In this document: positions 34,770 to 45,575 of the stretch, piece by piece
Layout: each line of letters opens with the position of its first letter
Numbering within the stretch: position 1 is the first letter of the stretch
NCBI RefSeq assembly: GCF_001662875.1
Contig: NZ_JPVZ01000001.1
Location: 186,001-250,000, forward strand
Reading direction: 5' to 3'
DNA length: 64,000 nucleotides
DNA from: Thalassospira tepidiphila MCCC 1A03514
GTDB lineage: Bacteria; Pseudomonadota; Alphaproteobacteria; Rhodospirillales; Thalassospiraceae
Notes under the pieces: model-generated
Databases searched by the model: none
The model's input: only the letters and a program-made list of their open reading frames with translations
What the model was told of the DNA's origin: nothing
Translations under genes and position numbers: made by a program

Positions 34770-36179
34770 ATGACGAAGGCTGTTTTATGGACGGCAAAGG
34801 ATGCCGAAACCGCAACCGGTGGCAAAACCACCGGAGACTGGACGGTAGCCGGCATTTCAATCGACAGCCGCAAAGTCAGCGAAGGCGATCTTTTCATCGC
34901 CCTTAAAGGCCCGAATTTCGACGGTCACAAATTCGCCCAGGCCGCCCTTGATGCCGGCGCACATGCCGTCATGGTCTCGGATGCCAAAGGCATCACCGAT
35001 ACCGACAAGGTTCTTCTGGTCGATGACACGATGGCAGCCCTTGAGCGCCTTGGCCTCGCCGGTCGCGCGCGTAGCAAAGCCAAAATCGTTGCCATCACCG
35101 GCAGTGTCGGCAAGACCGGCACCAAGGAAGCACTTAAATACGTGCTGTCCCAGCAGGGAAAAACCCATGCCAGCCCGGCCAGCTTCAACAACCATTGGGG
35201 TGTGCCGATCACCTTGGCAACCCTGCCCGCCGATGCCGACTTTGGTGTTTTTGAAATCGGCATGAACCATCCGGGCGAAATCAGCAAGCTTGTCAAAATG
35301 GTCAAGCCAAGTGTTGCCGTGATCACAACGGTGGTCGGCGCACATACCGAATTCTTCAAGGACGAAGCCGAAATTGCCATGGCCAAGGCCGAGATTTTCG
35401 ATGGCCTTGATAAGGATGGCACGGTCATTCTGAACCGTGACAACATGCATTACTTCGCCCTTGCCCGCCGTGCCAAGGAACTTGGCCTTGGCAACATCAA
35501 ATGCTTTGGCACCGATGCCATGGCGAACTATCGCCTGTTTGAAGCCAACATCGTCACCGATGGCAGTGCCGTTCGCGCACGTGTCGGTGGATGCGACCTT
35601 GAATATTTCATCGGCTGCCCCGGCGAACACTGGGTTCTGAATTCACTTGCGGTGCTGGGATGTGTTGACGCGATTGGCGCGGACCCTGTAAGTGCCGCTC
35701 AGGATCTGGCGGATGTTACGCCGCCTGCCGGTCGCGGTGAAACGCACACGGTCAAGCTGCCCTCCGGTGATGGTACCTTTACGCTGATTGATGATGCCTA
35801 TAACGCCAACCCGACCTCGATGATGGCGGGGATCAAGGTCCTGTCACAGACCAAACCGGGTGACGGCGGACGCAAGATTGCTGTTTTGGGCGAGATGCGC
35901 GAACTCGGCGATATCGCACCCAAAATGCATGCCGATTTGCATCATCCGCTGACCGCACTTGAAATTGATCGGGTTTATTCGGTCGGGCCGATGATGGCTG
36001 AACTCTACAAAACCCTGCCTTCCGAACGAAATGCCGGCCATTTTGACACTGCCGAGGACGCAATTGAGCCGATTAAGGCCGATTTGCGCGATGGCGATGT
36101 GGTTTTGGTCAAAGGATCGCTTGGCATTTACGTTTCGAAAATTGTATCGGCCTTAAAATCCTGTGGCGTGGTGGAATAA
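34770..36179 (+). CDS. murF: UDP-MurNAc-tripeptide:D-Ala-D-Ala ligase
   Basis: A 469-residue Mur ligase: P-loop ITGSVGKTGTK (about 111-121), then SFNNHWGVPITLA and FEIGMNHPGEI, both typical of MurF, and DDAYNANPTSM in the C-terminal domain. It completes the UDP-MurNAc-pentapeptide with D-Ala-D-Ala made by Ddl in the same cluster. The gap of 59 bp from murE is one of the few spacers in this run. Confidence 0.97.
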   Translation: MTKAVLWTAKDAETATGGKTTGDWTVAGISIDSRKVSEGDLFIALKGPNFDGHKFAQAALDAGAHAVMVSDAKGITDTDKVLLVDDTMAALERLGLAGRARSKAKIVAITGSVGKTGTKEALKYVLSQQGKTHASPASFNNHWGVPITLATLPADADFGVFEIGMNHPGEISKLVKMVKPSVAVITTVVGAHTEFFKDEAEIAMAKAEIFDGLDKDGTVILNRDNMHYFALARRAKELGLGNIKCFGTDAMANYRLFEANIVTDGSAVRARVGGCDLEYFIGCPGEHWVLNSLAVLGCVDAIGADPVSAAQDLADVTPPAGRGETHTVKLPSGDGTFTLIDDAYNANPTSMMAGIKVLSQTKPGDGGRKIAVLGEMRELGDIAPKMHADLHHPLTALEIDRVYSVGPMMAELYKTLPSERNAGHFDTAEDAIEPIKADLRDGDVVLVKGSLGIYVSKIVSALKSCGVVE

Positions 36180-36224
36180 TCCACAACCGCAACAGGATAA
36201 GTCGCAAAAGGAACGACCAGAGCA

Positions 36225-37313
36225 ATGCTCTATAATCTGCTTTATCAATTTGCTGATCAGATGCCGGTACTTAACCTGTTTCGGTATATCACCTTCCGTA
36301 CGGGTGGTGCGATCATCACGTCGCTTGTGCTTGCCTTTGTGATCGGTCCGCACCTGATCAACTGGTTGCGTTCCAAACAAAGCGAAGGCCAGCCGATCCG
36401 CGAAGACGGCCCTGAAAGCCACCTTTTGACCAAAAAAGGCACGCCGACCATGGGCGGGCTTTTGTTGTTGCTGTCAACATCGATTGCCACCCTGCTGTGG
36501 GCCGATTTGACCAACCCTTATGTCTGGGCGGTTTTGCTGGTTACCATCGGCTATGGATTCCTTGGTTTCCTTGACGACTTCCTGAAAGTTTCCAAGCGCA
36601 ACACCAAAGGCCTTCCGGGAAAGCTCAAACTTCTCGGGCAGTTTTCCATCGCAGCCCTTGCCGCCTGGTGGATTTCGTATAACACCGCCGATCCGCTTTC
36701 GACCGCACTTGCCTTCCCGTTCTTCAAGAATTTCCTTTTGGATCTGGGCTGGTTCTTTGTCCCGTTTGCCATGTTTGTCATGGTTGGCGCTTCAAACTCG
36801 GTGAACCTGACCGATGGTCTTGATGGTCTGGCGATTGTCCCAGTGATGATTGCGGCCGCCAGCTTTGCGCTGATTACCTATCTGATCGGTAACGTTCAGT
36901 TCGCCGAATACCTGCAGGTCCATTACGTTGCCGGTTCTGGTGAGTTGACCATTTTCCTTGGCGCACTGGTCGGTGCTGGCCTTGGTTTCCTTTGGTACAA
37001 CGCGCCGCCAGCGATGGTGTTCATGGGTGATACCGGATCCCTCGCCCTTGGTGGCGCATTGGGTGCGGTTTCGGTTGTCACGAAACATGAACTGGTTCTG
37101 GCGATCATCGGTGGTCTGTTTGTTCTGGAAACCCTGTCGGTGATCATTCAGGTCGGATCCTACAAACTGACCGGCAAGCGGGTATTCCGCATGGCGCCGC
37201 TTCATCACCATTTCGAGAAAAAGGGCTGGCAGGAACCGACCATCGTGATCCGGTTCTGGATCATTGCCGTGATCCTTGCCCTGGTTGGACTTGCAACCCT
37301 GAAACTTCGTTAA
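36225..37313 (+). CDS. mraY: Phospho-MurNAc-pentapeptide transferase (lipid I synthase)
   Basis: A 362-residue integral membrane enzyme with about ten helices that moves phospho-MurNAc-pentapeptide to undecaprenyl phosphate. Motifs are KKGTPTMGG (about 66-74), GFLDDFLKV with the catalytic aspartates (about 115-123), [10 protein letters not shown] (about 195-204) and [13 protein letters not shown] (about 323). An AAAGGA site precedes the ATG. Confidence 0.97.
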   Translation: MLYNLLYQFADQMPVLNLFRYITFRTGGAIITSLVLAFVIGPHLINWLRSKQSEGQPIREDGPESHLLTKKGTPTMGGLLLLLSTSIATLLWADLTNPYVWAVLLVTIGYGFLGFLDDFLKVSKRNTKGLPGKLKLLGQFSIAALAAWWISYNTADPLSTALAFPFFKNFLLDLGWFFVPFAMFVMVGASNSVNLTDGLDGLAIVPVMIAAASFALITYLIGNVQFAEYLQVHYVAGSGELTIFLGALVGAGLGFLWYNAPPAMVFMGDTGSLALGGALGAVSVVTKHELVLAIIGGLFVLETLSVIIQVGSYKLTGKRVFRMAPLHHHFEKKGWQEPTIVIRFWIIAVILALVGLATLKLR

Positions 37314-37325
37314 GGACATACTGAA

Positions 37326-38732
37326 TTGATTGATCTTTCACACCTGCGCGGCAAAACCATCGCGGTTCTGGGTCTTGGGAAATCCGGACTTGCCAGTGTG
37401 AAGGCATTGATCAATGCAGGCGCCGTGGTCTGGGCGTGGGATGACAACGCATCGTCGCGTGAACAGCTTGAACCGCTTGGTCTTGCCCCGATCAATCTGG
37501 CGGAATGTGACTGGACAGAACCCGACATGCTGGTGATCAGCCCGGGTATTCCGTCCACCTTCCCGACCCCGCATCCGGCGGCTGAAAAGGCACGCCGTGC
37601 GAGCAAACCGATCATTTGCGACGTCGAACTGCTGTGTGTGGCGCAGCCTGATGTCCCGACGCTGGCGATCACCGGCACCAACGGCAAATCAACCACCACA
37701 GCGCTGACCGCCCACATCATCGGGCAGGCCGGGATCAAGACGCAGGCGGGCGGCAACCTTGGCAATGCAGCCCTTGGGCTTTCCCCCTCCACCGCTGATG
37801 ATTGTTTGGTGCTTGAGCTATCATCCTATCAGCTTGAGCTGCTTGAACATGCGGCCTTTGATGCCTGTGCGCTTTTGAACATCACACCAGATCATCTGGA
37901 TCGCCATGGTGGACTGGACGGCTATATCGGCGCCAAGCACCTGATCTTTGCCCGTGCAAAAGGCCCGAAATGGGCGATCATTTCCATTGATGACGAGCCA
38001 TGCGCGAAAATGGCGGTTGAACTGGCCCGTGAAGGCGGTCGTCACATCATCGAGGTTTCTGTCAAACAACCGGTCGATCACGGCATCTATGTTGATGCGG
38101 ATGGCTGGCTGATTGATGACATGACCGGCGAGCAAACCCGTATTCTGGACCTTGCGACCGTCACCCATATGCCCGGACGCCATAACTGGCAAAACATTGC
38201 CTTTGCCTATGGTCTGTGCCGTGCGCGCGGTGTGGATGCCACCCGGATCATTGACGGGATCATGTCCTTCCCGGGTCTGGCCCATCGACAGGAATTGCTC
38301 GGCACCATTGACGGTGTTGTGTTTGTCAATGACAGCAAGGCCACCAATGCCGAGGCATCAGCAAAGGCGCTTTCGGCTTATAAAAACATTTACTGGATTG
38401 CCGGTGGCAAACCCAAGGAAGGCGGGATTGAGGGATTACAAGAATTCTATCCCCACATCAAGAAGGCCTATCTGATTGGTGCTGCGACCAACGAATTTGC
38501 CGAAACCCTTGGCGCTGATCTGCCATGGGAGAAATGCGAAACCCTTGATGTCGCAACCAAAAAGGCCTTTACCGATGCCAAGGCAAGTGGCGATGAAAAA
38601 CCGGTGGTGATGCTCACCCCGGCCTGTGCATCGTTTGATCAGTTCAAAAGCTTTGAGGCGCGCGGCGATGCCTTCCGCGATCTGTACAATGCATTGGCGG
38701 GTGGTGAATTGACCAGGAAGGCAAACGCATGA
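37326..38732 (+). CDS. murD: UDP-MurNAc-L-alanine:D-glutamate ligase
   Basis: 468 residues from a TTG start (MIDLSHLRGKTIAVLGLGKSG) after TTAAGGA. The Rossmann-like N-terminus VLGLGKSGLAS, P-loop ITGTNGKSTTTAL (about 116-128) and LELSSYQLE are typical. A conserved GGKPKEGGIEGL lies in the C-terminal part. It adds D-glutamate, the second residue of the stem peptide. Confidence 0.96.
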   Translation: MIDLSHLRGKTIAVLGLGKSGLASVKALINAGAVVWAWDDNASSREQLEPLGLAPINLAECDWTEPDMLVISPGIPSTFPTPHPAAEKARRASKPIICDVELLCVAQPDVPTLAITGTNGKSTTTALTAHIIGQAGIKTQAGGNLGNAALGLSPSTADDCLVLELSSYQLELLEHAAFDACALLNITPDHLDRHGGLDGYIGAKHLIFARAKGPKWAIISIDDEPCAKMAVELAREGGRHIIEVSVKQPVDHGIYVDADGWLIDDMTGEQTRILDLATVTHMPGRHNWQNIAFAYGLCRARGVDATRIIDGIMSFPGLAHRQELLGTIDGVVFVNDSKATNAEASAKALSAYKNIYWIAGGKPKEGGIEGLQEFYPHIKKAYLIGAATNEFAETLGADLPWEKCETLDVATKKAFTDAKASGDEKPVVMLTPACASFDQFKSFEARGDAFRDLYNALAGGELTRKANA

Positions 38733-39868
38733 AGTCCCTGTTTGGTCATAACACGAATATCGCCTTTTCGCGTGCCGATACCTCGGTTCTGGGGATCTGG
38801 TGGTGGACGGTCGATCGATGGTTGCTGGCGGCCATCATCCTTCTGATGGGGATTGGCGCGCTTCTGGTGATGTCGGCAAGTCCGCCGGTTGCTGATCGCA
38901 TCAATGTTGACAGTTTCCACTTCGTCACCCGCCAGTTTGTTTTCCTTGGCATGGCGACAGTCTGCATGTTTGCCATTTCGCTGTTGCCGGTGAAATGGGT
39001 GCGGCGTTTAGCGTCCTTCATGTTTCTGGGTGTGCTCTTTTTGCTGATCATCACCCCGTTCATCGGATCAGACATCAAGGGTGCAGTACGCTGGATCAAC
39101 GTTGCCGGGATTAACCTGCAACCGTCCGAATTCCTCAAACCGGCCTTTGCAGTTGTCATTGCCTGGATGTTTGCCGAAGGACGTTTGAACCCGAACTTCC
39201 CGGGATACATCGTTTCCAGCCTGATGTTGGCGGTGTGCATCTTCCTTCTGATGATCCAGCCGGACTTTGGTCAGACTGTTGTTATTACCTCGATCTGGTC
39301 GGTGCAGATCTTCCTGGCCGGACTTCCGATCATTCTGGTGTTTTGCTTGGGGCTTGGCGCCGTTGGACTGGCCGTCACGGCCTATCTGATCCTGCCGCAC
39401 GTTCAGTCGCGTGTGGATCGCTTCCTTGATCCGGCATCTGGTGACAGCTATCAGATCGAACGATCAATGGAAGCCTTCATGAGCGGCGGCATCATGGGCC
39501 GTGGCCCGGGTGAAGGCTGGGTGAAGAACTCCATCCCGGATGCCCATTCCGACTTCATCTTTGCTGTTGCGGGCGAGGAATTCGGCCTTCTGTTCTGCGT
39601 GTTGGTTGTCGGTGTCTTTACCTTTATCATCATGCGCGGTCTCTCGCGCCTGATGGGGGAACGCAACCTTTTCGTGGTTCTGGCCGTCACAGGCATTCTG
39701 GTTCAGTTCGGATTGCAGGCCGTGATCAACATGGCATCGACCCTGCAGCTGGTCCCGCCAAAGGGCATGACGTTGCCGTTCGTATCCTACGGTGGGTCGG
39801 CCACGATCGGGATTGCGATTGGCATGGGCTTTGTTCTGGCGTTGACACGAAAACGGCCCGGCGAATAA
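38729..39868 (+). CDS. ftsW: Septal peptidoglycan glycosyltransferase FtsW
   Basis: A 379-residue SEDS-family polymerase with about ten membrane helices. Family motifs seen are RWINVAGINLQPSEFLKPAF (about 112-131), QPDFGQTVV with the catalytic-type aspartate region, and PDAHSDFIFAVAGEEFG (about 270). The loop PPKGMTLPFVSYGGSATIG lies near the C-terminus. It polymerises lipid II with FtsI as partner. The ATG overlaps the murD stop. Confidence 0.97.
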   Translation: MKSLFGHNTNIAFSRADTSVLGIWWWTVDRWLLAAIILLMGIGALLVMSASPPVADRINVDSFHFVTRQFVFLGMATVCMFAISLLPVKWVRRLASFMFLGVLFLLIITPFIGSDIKGAVRWINVAGINLQPSEFLKPAFAVVIAWMFAEGRLNPNFPGYIVSSLMLAVCIFLLMIQPDFGQTVVITSIWSVQIFLAGLPIILVFCLGLGAVGLAVTAYLILPHVQSRVDRFLDPASGDSYQIERSMEAFMSGGIMGRGPGEGWVKNSIPDAHSDFIFAVAGEEFGLLFCVLVVGVFTFIIMRGLSRLMGERNLFVVLAVTGILVQFGLQAVINMASTLQLVPPKGMTLPFVSYGGSATIGIAIGMGFVLALTRKRPGE

Positions 39869-40022
39869 TCGTCATCACCCGTTTAAAACTTTCTGCATCA
39901 AAACGACAAAATCAGGTGTTATTCCACGCCCGGTTTGAAGGGATATTAACCTTTGTCGGGTTCTGATGGGGGTAACTGTCGGGGACCCTCCCCGCACTGC
40001 CGTCGTTTTAGATGTGGACAAG

Positions 40023-41222
40023 ATGACTGACTTCGCTAACCCAGAACTTACTGCCGTCGAAACACCGCTCGCAGGTCAGGTGATCGCCGTAACATCCGGT
40101 GGCACTGGCGGGCATATGTTTCCGGCTGTTGCCTTGTCCAAATCGCTGGTGCGTCGTGGTGCAAAGGTCCTGTTTTTCACCGACGCCCGTGCCGCACGCT
40201 ATACCGAGGGCGTTGAGGGCGTCGAAACCGTCATCCTGCCGGCCGGCGGCATTGCCGGCAAAGGCATCAAGGGCCGCCTGATCGGTGCCGCCCGGCTTGG
40301 TCTTGGCACACTTAAGGCGCGCAAACGGATCAAAAATACCAAACCCGCCGCCGTCATCGGCTTTGGTGGTTATGCCTCTATCCCGGCGACCATGTCGGCA
40401 AAGTGGCTTGGCATCCCCTATGCCATTCATGAACAAAACGCGGTGTTGGGTCGCGCCAACCGTCTGGTTGCCAGCAACGCACAGCGCATCGCGACATCCT
40501 TTGCCAAGGTCACGATGATCGCACCAAGTGACGAGGCCAAAGTGATCTGGACGGGCAATCCTGTCCGTGCCGAAGTCGCCGCCCTTGCCGCAACCGAGTA
40601 CGAGGCCCCGACCAGCGACGGTCCAATCCGCCTTCTGATCACCGGCGGATCACAAGGCGCACGCATCCTGTCCGAAGTTCTGCCAACCGCGCTGGTAAAC
40701 CTGCCGGAAGCCATCCGCAAACGCCTGATCGTCACCCAGCAGGCGCGCGAAGAAGATATCGATACAGTACGCAAGACCTATGACGGATCGCAGATTGACG
40801 TGACGCTGGCATCCTTCATCAATGACATCCCCGAACGCCTGCGTGATTGCCATCTGGTGATTGCCCGTTCAGGGGCGTCAACCGTGGCGGAACTGACGGC
40901 GGCTGGACGTCCGGGTTTTCTGGTCCCCCTGCCCCATGCCATTGATGATCATCAGCGTTACAATGCCCAGCAGATCGAAGACGCCGGTGGTGCATGGCTG
41001 ATGCCACAAGAACGTTTTAGCAGCGAGGCCGTCACTGATCGCCTGGCAAAAATTTTAACCAATCCCGCGGCGCTTACCCGTGCGGCAAAAGCCGCCAAAA
41101 GCAGCGGGCGTGCCAACGCCGCGGAGCGATTGGCTGACATGGTGCTTGATATGCTGGGCCTGAACCCGGCCGGAAGCCCGGATAACAAAAATATGACGCA
41201 AGACCGAGGAGACTCTCAATGA
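40023..41222 (+). CDS. murG: UDP-GlcNAc:lipid I transferase
   Basis: 399 residues from ATG 40023 (MTDFANPEL); a longer form from 39966 is in frame but neither start has a strong ribosome site, and MurG of most species is 350-380 residues. The glycine-rich [15 protein letters not shown] opens the N-domain, GFGGYASIP and [12 protein letters not shown] follow, and the UDP-GlcNAc site appears as [13 protein letters not shown] and [11 protein letters not shown] (about 290). A membrane-associated cytosolic enzyme that makes lipid II. Its stop overlaps the murC ATG. Confidence 0.95.
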   Translation: MTDFANPELTAVETPLAGQVIAVTSGGTGGHMFPAVALSKSLVRRGAKVLFFTDARAARYTEGVEGVETVILPAGGIAGKGIKGRLIGAARLGLGTLKARKRIKNTKPAAVIGFGGYASIPATMSAKWLGIPYAIHEQNAVLGRANRLVASNAQRIATSFAKVTMIAPSDEAKVIWTGNPVRAEVAALAATEYEAPTSDGPIRLLITGGSQGARILSEVLPTALVNLPEAIRKRLIVTQQAREEDIDTVRKTYDGSQIDVTLASFINDIPERLRDCHLVIARSGASTVAELTAAGRPGFLVPLPHAIDDHQRYNAQQIEDAGGAWLMPQERFSSEAVTDRLAKILTNPAALTRAAKAAKSSGRANAAERLADMVLDMLGLNPAGSPDNKNMTQDRGDSQ

Positions 41223-42628
41223 ACACCCTGCCGCTCAACATCGGCACCATCCACTTTGTCGGTATTGGTGGCATCGGCATGTCCGGTATTGCCGAAATCC
41301 TCAATAACCTTGGCTACTCCGTTCAGGGGTCGGACATTTCAGACAATGCCAATGTGCAGCGCCTGCGCGCCCTTGGCATCAAGGTCTTTGTCGGCCACAA
41401 GGAAGAAAACGTCGAAGACGCCAAGGTTGTTGTGATTTCAACTGCTGTCAAACCAACCAACCCTGAAGTTGTTGCCGCGCGCGCCGCAATGATCCCGGTC
41501 GTGCGTCGTGCTGAAATGCTGGCCGAATTGATGCGCCTTAAGGCGGCCATTGCGATTGGCGGCACGCACGGCAAAACCACGACAACGTCGCTGGTTGCAA
41601 CAATGCTGGATGCGGCCGGTCTTGATCCGACTGTGATCAATGGCGGGATCATTAATTCATACGGCACCAACGCACGTTTGGGCGAAAGTGACTGGATGGT
41701 GGTCGAAGCCGATGAATCTGATGGTACCTTTGTCAAAGTACCGTCGACGATTTCAGTCGTGACCAACATTGACCCGGAACATCTGGATCACTGGAAAGAT
41801 TTCGATCAACTGCGCGAAGCCTTCAAGAACTTCGTTCAGAACATCCCGTTCTATGGCTTTGCCGTTCTGTGCATCGACCATCCCGAGGTTCAGGCTCTTA
41901 TCGGGCGCGTCACGGATCGTCGCATTTTCACGTTCGGCTTTTCACCGCAGGCCGATGTCCGTGCTGTTAATGTCCGCACCAATATCGGCGACACGGTCTT
42001 TGATGTCGTGATCCGCGAACGCGTCGATAGCGAAGAACGCGTGATCAAGGACGTCCGTTTGCCGATGGTGGGGGATCATAACGTTTCCAACTCGCTGGCG
42101 GCGATTACGGTCGCGCTTGAACTTGGCATCCCGGATGAGAAAATCGTCTCCGCCTTTGATGGCTTTACGGGCGTTAAACGCCGATTCACCAAAACCGGTG
42201 AAGTCGATGGTGTCACCATTATCGACGATTACGGTCACCACCCTGTGGAAATCAAGGCGGTACTGAAGGCCGCCCGTCAGGCAACCCAGAACAACGTGAT
42301 TGCTGTGGTTCAGCCGCACCGTTATTCGCGCCTGCATGACCTGTTTGAAGATTTCTGCACCTGCTTTAACGATGCTGACAGCGTGATCGTCGCCGACGTT
42401 TACGAAGCCGGTGAAACCCCGATTGAAGGCGCATCGCGTGATGCTCTAGTAGAAGGCCTGCGCAACCGTGGCCATCGCCATGTCAGCGCACTTGAAGGGC
42501 CGGAAAAACTGGCCGAAGTCATCAAAGCCGAAGCAAAGCCGGGCGATCTTGTCGTTTGCCTTGGCGCTGGTTCCATCAGCGCATGGGCAAATGCCCTGCC
42601 CGCCCAACTTGAAGCGATCAAGAACTGA
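41219..42628 (+). CDS. murC: UDP-MurNAc:L-alanine ligase
   Basis: 469 residues. The N-terminal dinucleotide-like fold has [14 protein letters not shown] (about 15-28); the P-loop is [13 protein letters not shown] (about 116-128), with the MurC-specific GTHGKT rather than [16 protein letters not shown] and [10 protein letters not shown] (about 340) are further landmarks. First ligase of the stem peptide. GAGGAG precedes the ATG. Confidence 0.97.
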   Translation: MNTLPLNIGTIHFVGIGGIGMSGIAEILNNLGYSVQGSDISDNANVQRLRALGIKVFVGHKEENVEDAKVVVISTAVKPTNPEVVAARAAMIPVVRRAEMLAELMRLKAAIAIGGTHGKTTTTSLVATMLDAAGLDPTVINGGIINSYGTNARLGESDWMVVEADESDGTFVKVPSTISVVTNIDPEHLDHWKDFDQLREAFKNFVQNIPFYGFAVLCIDHPEVQALIGRVTDRRIFTFGFSPQADVRAVNVRTNIGDTVFDVVIRERVDSEERVIKDVRLPMVGDHNVSNSLAAITVALELGIPDEKIVSAFDGFTGVKRRFTKTGEVDGVTIIDDYGHHPVEIKAVLKAARQATQNNVIAVVQPHRYSRLHDLFEDFCTCFNDADSVIVADVYEAGETPIEGASRDALVEGLRNRGHRHVSALEGPEKLAEVIKAEAKPGDLVVCLGAGSISAWANALPAQLEAIKN

Positions 42629-42635
42629 GGCAGAC

Positions 42636-43580
42636 ATGAGCACGCCGAAACACCATACGCCGCTGATCGACCGCCTGCCCAAGGTGCGTGGCAAGCTGCG
42701 TGAAGGCGCACAACTTGCCAAAGTCACCTGGTTTCAGGTTGGCGGCCCGGCAGACGTGATGTTTCGCCCAGAAGACGAAGCCGACCTTGCTGCCTTCCTG
42801 AAAGGAAAACCGGCAGATATGCCAGTAACCGTGATCGGGGTTGGCTCTAACCTGTTGGTGCGCGATGGCGGTATTCGTGGCGTTGTCATCCGCCTTGGCC
42901 GCCCGTTTACCAATGTGGTGGTTGAAGATGGCGCGGTTCACGCCGGTGCCGGTGCGCTTGATCTTAATGTTGCACAAACTGCACAGATGAACGGCATTGC
43001 CGGTCTGGAATTTCTGTCTGGCATTCCCGGCACGATCGGCGGGGCGTTACGCATGAATGCCGGGGCCTATGGCACCGAAATCAAGGATGTCCTTGTATCG
43101 GCAACCGCAATTGACGGCAGCGGTAATATCCATACCGTCACCCCCGATGAAATGAACATGACCTATCGGCATTGTGGCGTTCCAGAGGACTGGATTTTCA
43201 CGTCTGCAATCTTGCGCGCATCGTCTGGTGATCCTGAAGACATCGCCAAACGCATGGATGAAATCCAGAAGTCGCGGGCAGAATCGCAACCGATCAAATC
43301 GCGTACCGGTGGCTCAACCTTTGCCAATCCGGTCCCAAAACGCGCATGGGAAGTCATTGATGCGGCCGGGTGTCGCGGACTTAAAATCGGCGGTGCGCAA
43401 ATGTCCGAGCAGCACTGCAATTTCATGATCAATACGGGCAACGCCACAGCCCTTGATCTTGAACAGCTTGGCGATGAAGTCCGCAGACGTGTCAAAGAAC
43501 ATAGCGGCGTTGAGCTGCGCTGGGAAATTCGGCGCATCGGTGAGCGCCTTGGCCACTCGATCATAGGAAAAGACGCATGA
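42636..43580 (+). CDS. murB: UDP-N-acetylenolpyruvoylglucosamine reductase
   Basis: 314 residues from ATG 42636 (MSTPKHHTPLID) after GAGG. FAD-binding segments VIGVGSNLLVRDGGIRG (about 69-85) and LEFLSGIPGTIGGALRMNAGAYG (about 126-148) are clear. Catalytic elements include the serine of GGSTFANP (about 227) and a conserved glutamate near the C-terminus. It reduces the enolpyruvyl group with NADPH to give UDP-MurNAc. Its stop overlaps ddl. Confidence 0.96.
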   Translation: MSTPKHHTPLIDRLPKVRGKLREGAQLAKVTWFQVGGPADVMFRPEDEADLAAFLKGKPADMPVTVIGVGSNLLVRDGGIRGVVIRLGRPFTNVVVEDGAVHAGAGALDLNVAQTAQMNGIAGLEFLSGIPGTIGGALRMNAGAYGTEIKDVLVSATAIDGSGNIHTVTPDEMNMTYRHCGVPEDWIFTSAILRASSGDPEDIAKRMDEIQKSRAESQPIKSRTGGSTFANPVPKRAWEVIDAAGCRGLKIGGAQMSEQHCNFMINTGNATALDLEQLGDEVRRRVKEHSGVELRWEIRRIGERLGHSIIGKDA

Positions 43581-44491
43581 GCAAACATGTCGCTGTCATT
43601 CTGGGCGGTTGGTCAGCAGAACGGGAAGTTTCCCTGTCCTCAGGGCACGAATGCGCCAAAGCGCTGCGTGAAAAAGGTTATCAGGTTACCGAGATCGATG
43701 CGACGCGTGACCTTGCAAGCCAACTTGTGGCGATTGATCCCAAACCCGATGTGATCTTTAACGCCCTGCATGGCCGCTGGGGTGAAGACGGCGCGGTTCA
43801 GGGCCTGCTTGAAATCATGAACATCCCCTATACCCATTCCGGTGTTCGGGCATCGGCAATCGCCATGGACAAGATGTCCGCCAAGGCAATGTTTGCCGAA
43901 TATGAAATTCCCTGCGCCCACCATGTCTGGGTCACGCGCGAAGACATCGCATCGGGCAAGGCATTGCCACCGCCCTATGTTTTGAAACCCAATAACGAGG
44001 GATCCTCGGTCGGGGTTGAAATCATCCTGACGGCCGAGGAAGAACAAAATATGCTGGCCCGTGATTGGGTCCATGGTGAAGGCGTCATGCAGGAAGAATT
44101 CATTCCCGGGCGCGAAATGACCGTAGCCGTCAAGGATGGCGAGGCGATGGAAGTCATCGAAATCCTGACCGGCAATCACGCCTTTTATGACTTTGAATCC
44201 AAGTATGCCCAGGGCGGCTCCGAACATATCGTTCCTGCCGACATCGAAGGTGATTTGCGCGATCGACTGCAACGTCACGCCGAAGAAGCTTATAAGGCGC
44301 TTGGCTGCCGGGGTGTAGCACGGGCTGATTTCCGCTATGACCCAGAAAACGACCGTTTGGTGATCCTTGAGATTAACACCCAACCGGGGATGACGCCGAC
44401 ATCACTGGTACCGGATGCCGCACGCCATGACGGCATGAGCTTTGCCGATATCGTTGCATGGATGGTGGAGGATGCATCGTGCGAACGCTAG
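43577..44491 (+). CDS. ddl: D-alanine:D-alanine ligase
   Basis: A 304-residue ATP-grasp enzyme. GGWSAEREVSLSSG at the N-terminus, NALHGRWGEDGAVQG (about 56-70), the flexible-loop region VLKPNNEGSSVGVE (about 135-148) and the metal-binding ILEINTQPGMTPTSL (about 265) are all conserved. It makes the dipeptide used by MurF. Its 3' end overlaps ftsQ by 13 bp. The subclass (DdlA or DdlB) is not decided here. Confidence 0.96.
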   Translation: MSKHVAVILGGWSAEREVSLSSGHECAKALREKGYQVTEIDATRDLASQLVAIDPKPDVIFNALHGRWGEDGAVQGLLEIMNIPYTHSGVRASAIAMDKMSAKAMFAEYEIPCAHHVWVTREDIASGKALPPPYVLKPNNEGSSVGVEIILTAEEEQNMLARDWVHGEGVMQEEFIPGREMTVAVKDGEAMEVIEILTGNHAFYDFESKYAQGGSEHIVPADIEGDLRDRLQRHAEEAYKALGCRGVARADFRYDPENDRLVILEINTQPGMTPTSLVPDAARHDGMSFADIVAWMVEDASCER

Positions 44492-45342
44492 AAGAACAGG
44501 CCCGCGAACGGCGCGAGAAGCTTGATAAACAACATAGCGTTGGCACCAACGTCAAAAAGATCGCGCGGGTCATGTGGTGGACCGGTTTTATTGGTGCCAT
44601 CGTGATTGTTCCGACTGCCCTTGTATATACCGGCAAGGCCGATAAATGGATGAGCATCGCGACGCAGGAAAGTGTTCGGCTTTCTGCCGCGTTTGGCATG
44701 ACGGTCCAGAATATCGAAGTTTCTGGTCGGGAAAAAACCGATCCGAATGCCCTTTTGGCGGCCATCGGACAGAAACCAGGCACGCCGATCATTACATTTG
44801 ATGTCGACGCCGCCCGCGAACGGATCGAAGAGCTTTCGTGGATCCGAAGTGCGACCGTCGAACGCCAGTTGCCCGACACCCTCATCGTTTCGGTTGTTGA
44901 GCGCAAACCACTGGCGATCTGGCAAACCGAGGGCCGCGACCATGTGTTGATCGATGGCGATGGCGAGCAACTTCAGAATTACGAACTTGGTGATTACCTT
45001 GATCTGCCGGTTCTTGTCGGTGACGATGCACCGAAAAGTGCGGCGGAGATGCTGACCACCCTGCAATCTATCCCGCACCTTTATGAACAAATCACCGGTG
45101 CCCAGCGCATCGGGCATCGTCGCTGGAACATCCAGTTGGCCAACGGCATGTTCATTCGCCTGCCCGAAGAAAACATGGAAAAGGCGTGGCAGCGCCTTGA
45201 AGTCCTTGATCGCGAACACAGTATCCTTGATCGCGATGTTCTGATTGTTGATTTGCGCCTGCCCGACCGGACATTTGTCCGCCTGACACCCGGTGCCGCG
45301 GAACAAAGGCGCAATCCACCAAAGAAGGAGGGCGCGGTCTGA
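44479..45342 (+). CDS. ftsQ: Cell division protein FtsQ
   Basis: 287 residues from a GTG start after GGAGG. A cytosolic basic N-terminus (about 1-25), a membrane helix (about 28-50), then the POTRA domain (NIEVSGREKTDPNALLAAIGQKPGTPIITFDVDAARERIEELSWIRSATVERQLPDTL) and the FtsQ beta domain (EVLDREHSILDRDVLIVDLRLPDR). It scaffolds FtsL and related proteins. Its stop sits within the hairpin GCGGTC/GACCGC (45334-45351), the first large break before ftsA. Confidence 0.93.
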   Translation: MRTLEEQARERREKLDKQHSVGTNVKKIARVMWWTGFIGAIVIVPTALVYTGKADKWMSIATQESVRLSAAFGMTVQNIEVSGREKTDPNALLAAIGQKPGTPIITFDVDAARERIEELSWIRSATVERQLPDTLIVSVVERKPLAIWQTEGRDHVLIDGDGEQLQNYELGDYLDLPVLVGDDAPKSAAEMLTTLQSIPHLYEQITGAQRIGHRRWNIQLANGMFIRLPEENMEKAWQRLEVLDREHSILDRDVLIVDLRLPDRTFVRLTPGAAEQRRNPPKKEGAV

Positions 45343-45575
45343 ACTGACCGCCCCGAAACCCTCCCCATCCTGCGCCCCGTTTCAGACGCATAAAGCACTG
45401 ACTTGCGCAATATCATGATTGTTTTTCCACCTTCTTTGCGTAGTTTCGCATGAAGATGCGTTATGCGACGGTCTGCCTTAACCAAATTGCAACCGCTTTT
45501 GGTCGAAAACAGGCTTAATAAGGTACGGTCAAAAAAAGTCCGACCACATAACCCATAAAAATTCAGAGCATTCAA
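45343..45575 (+). other. 233-bp spacer between ftsQ and ftsA
   Basis: The only large gap in the murC-ftsQ-ftsA run. It begins with the hairpin at the ftsQ stop (no T-tract) and is AT-richer towards ftsA, suggesting an extra promoter for ftsA-ftsZ, but no good -35/-10 pair was found. Confidence 0.4.
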
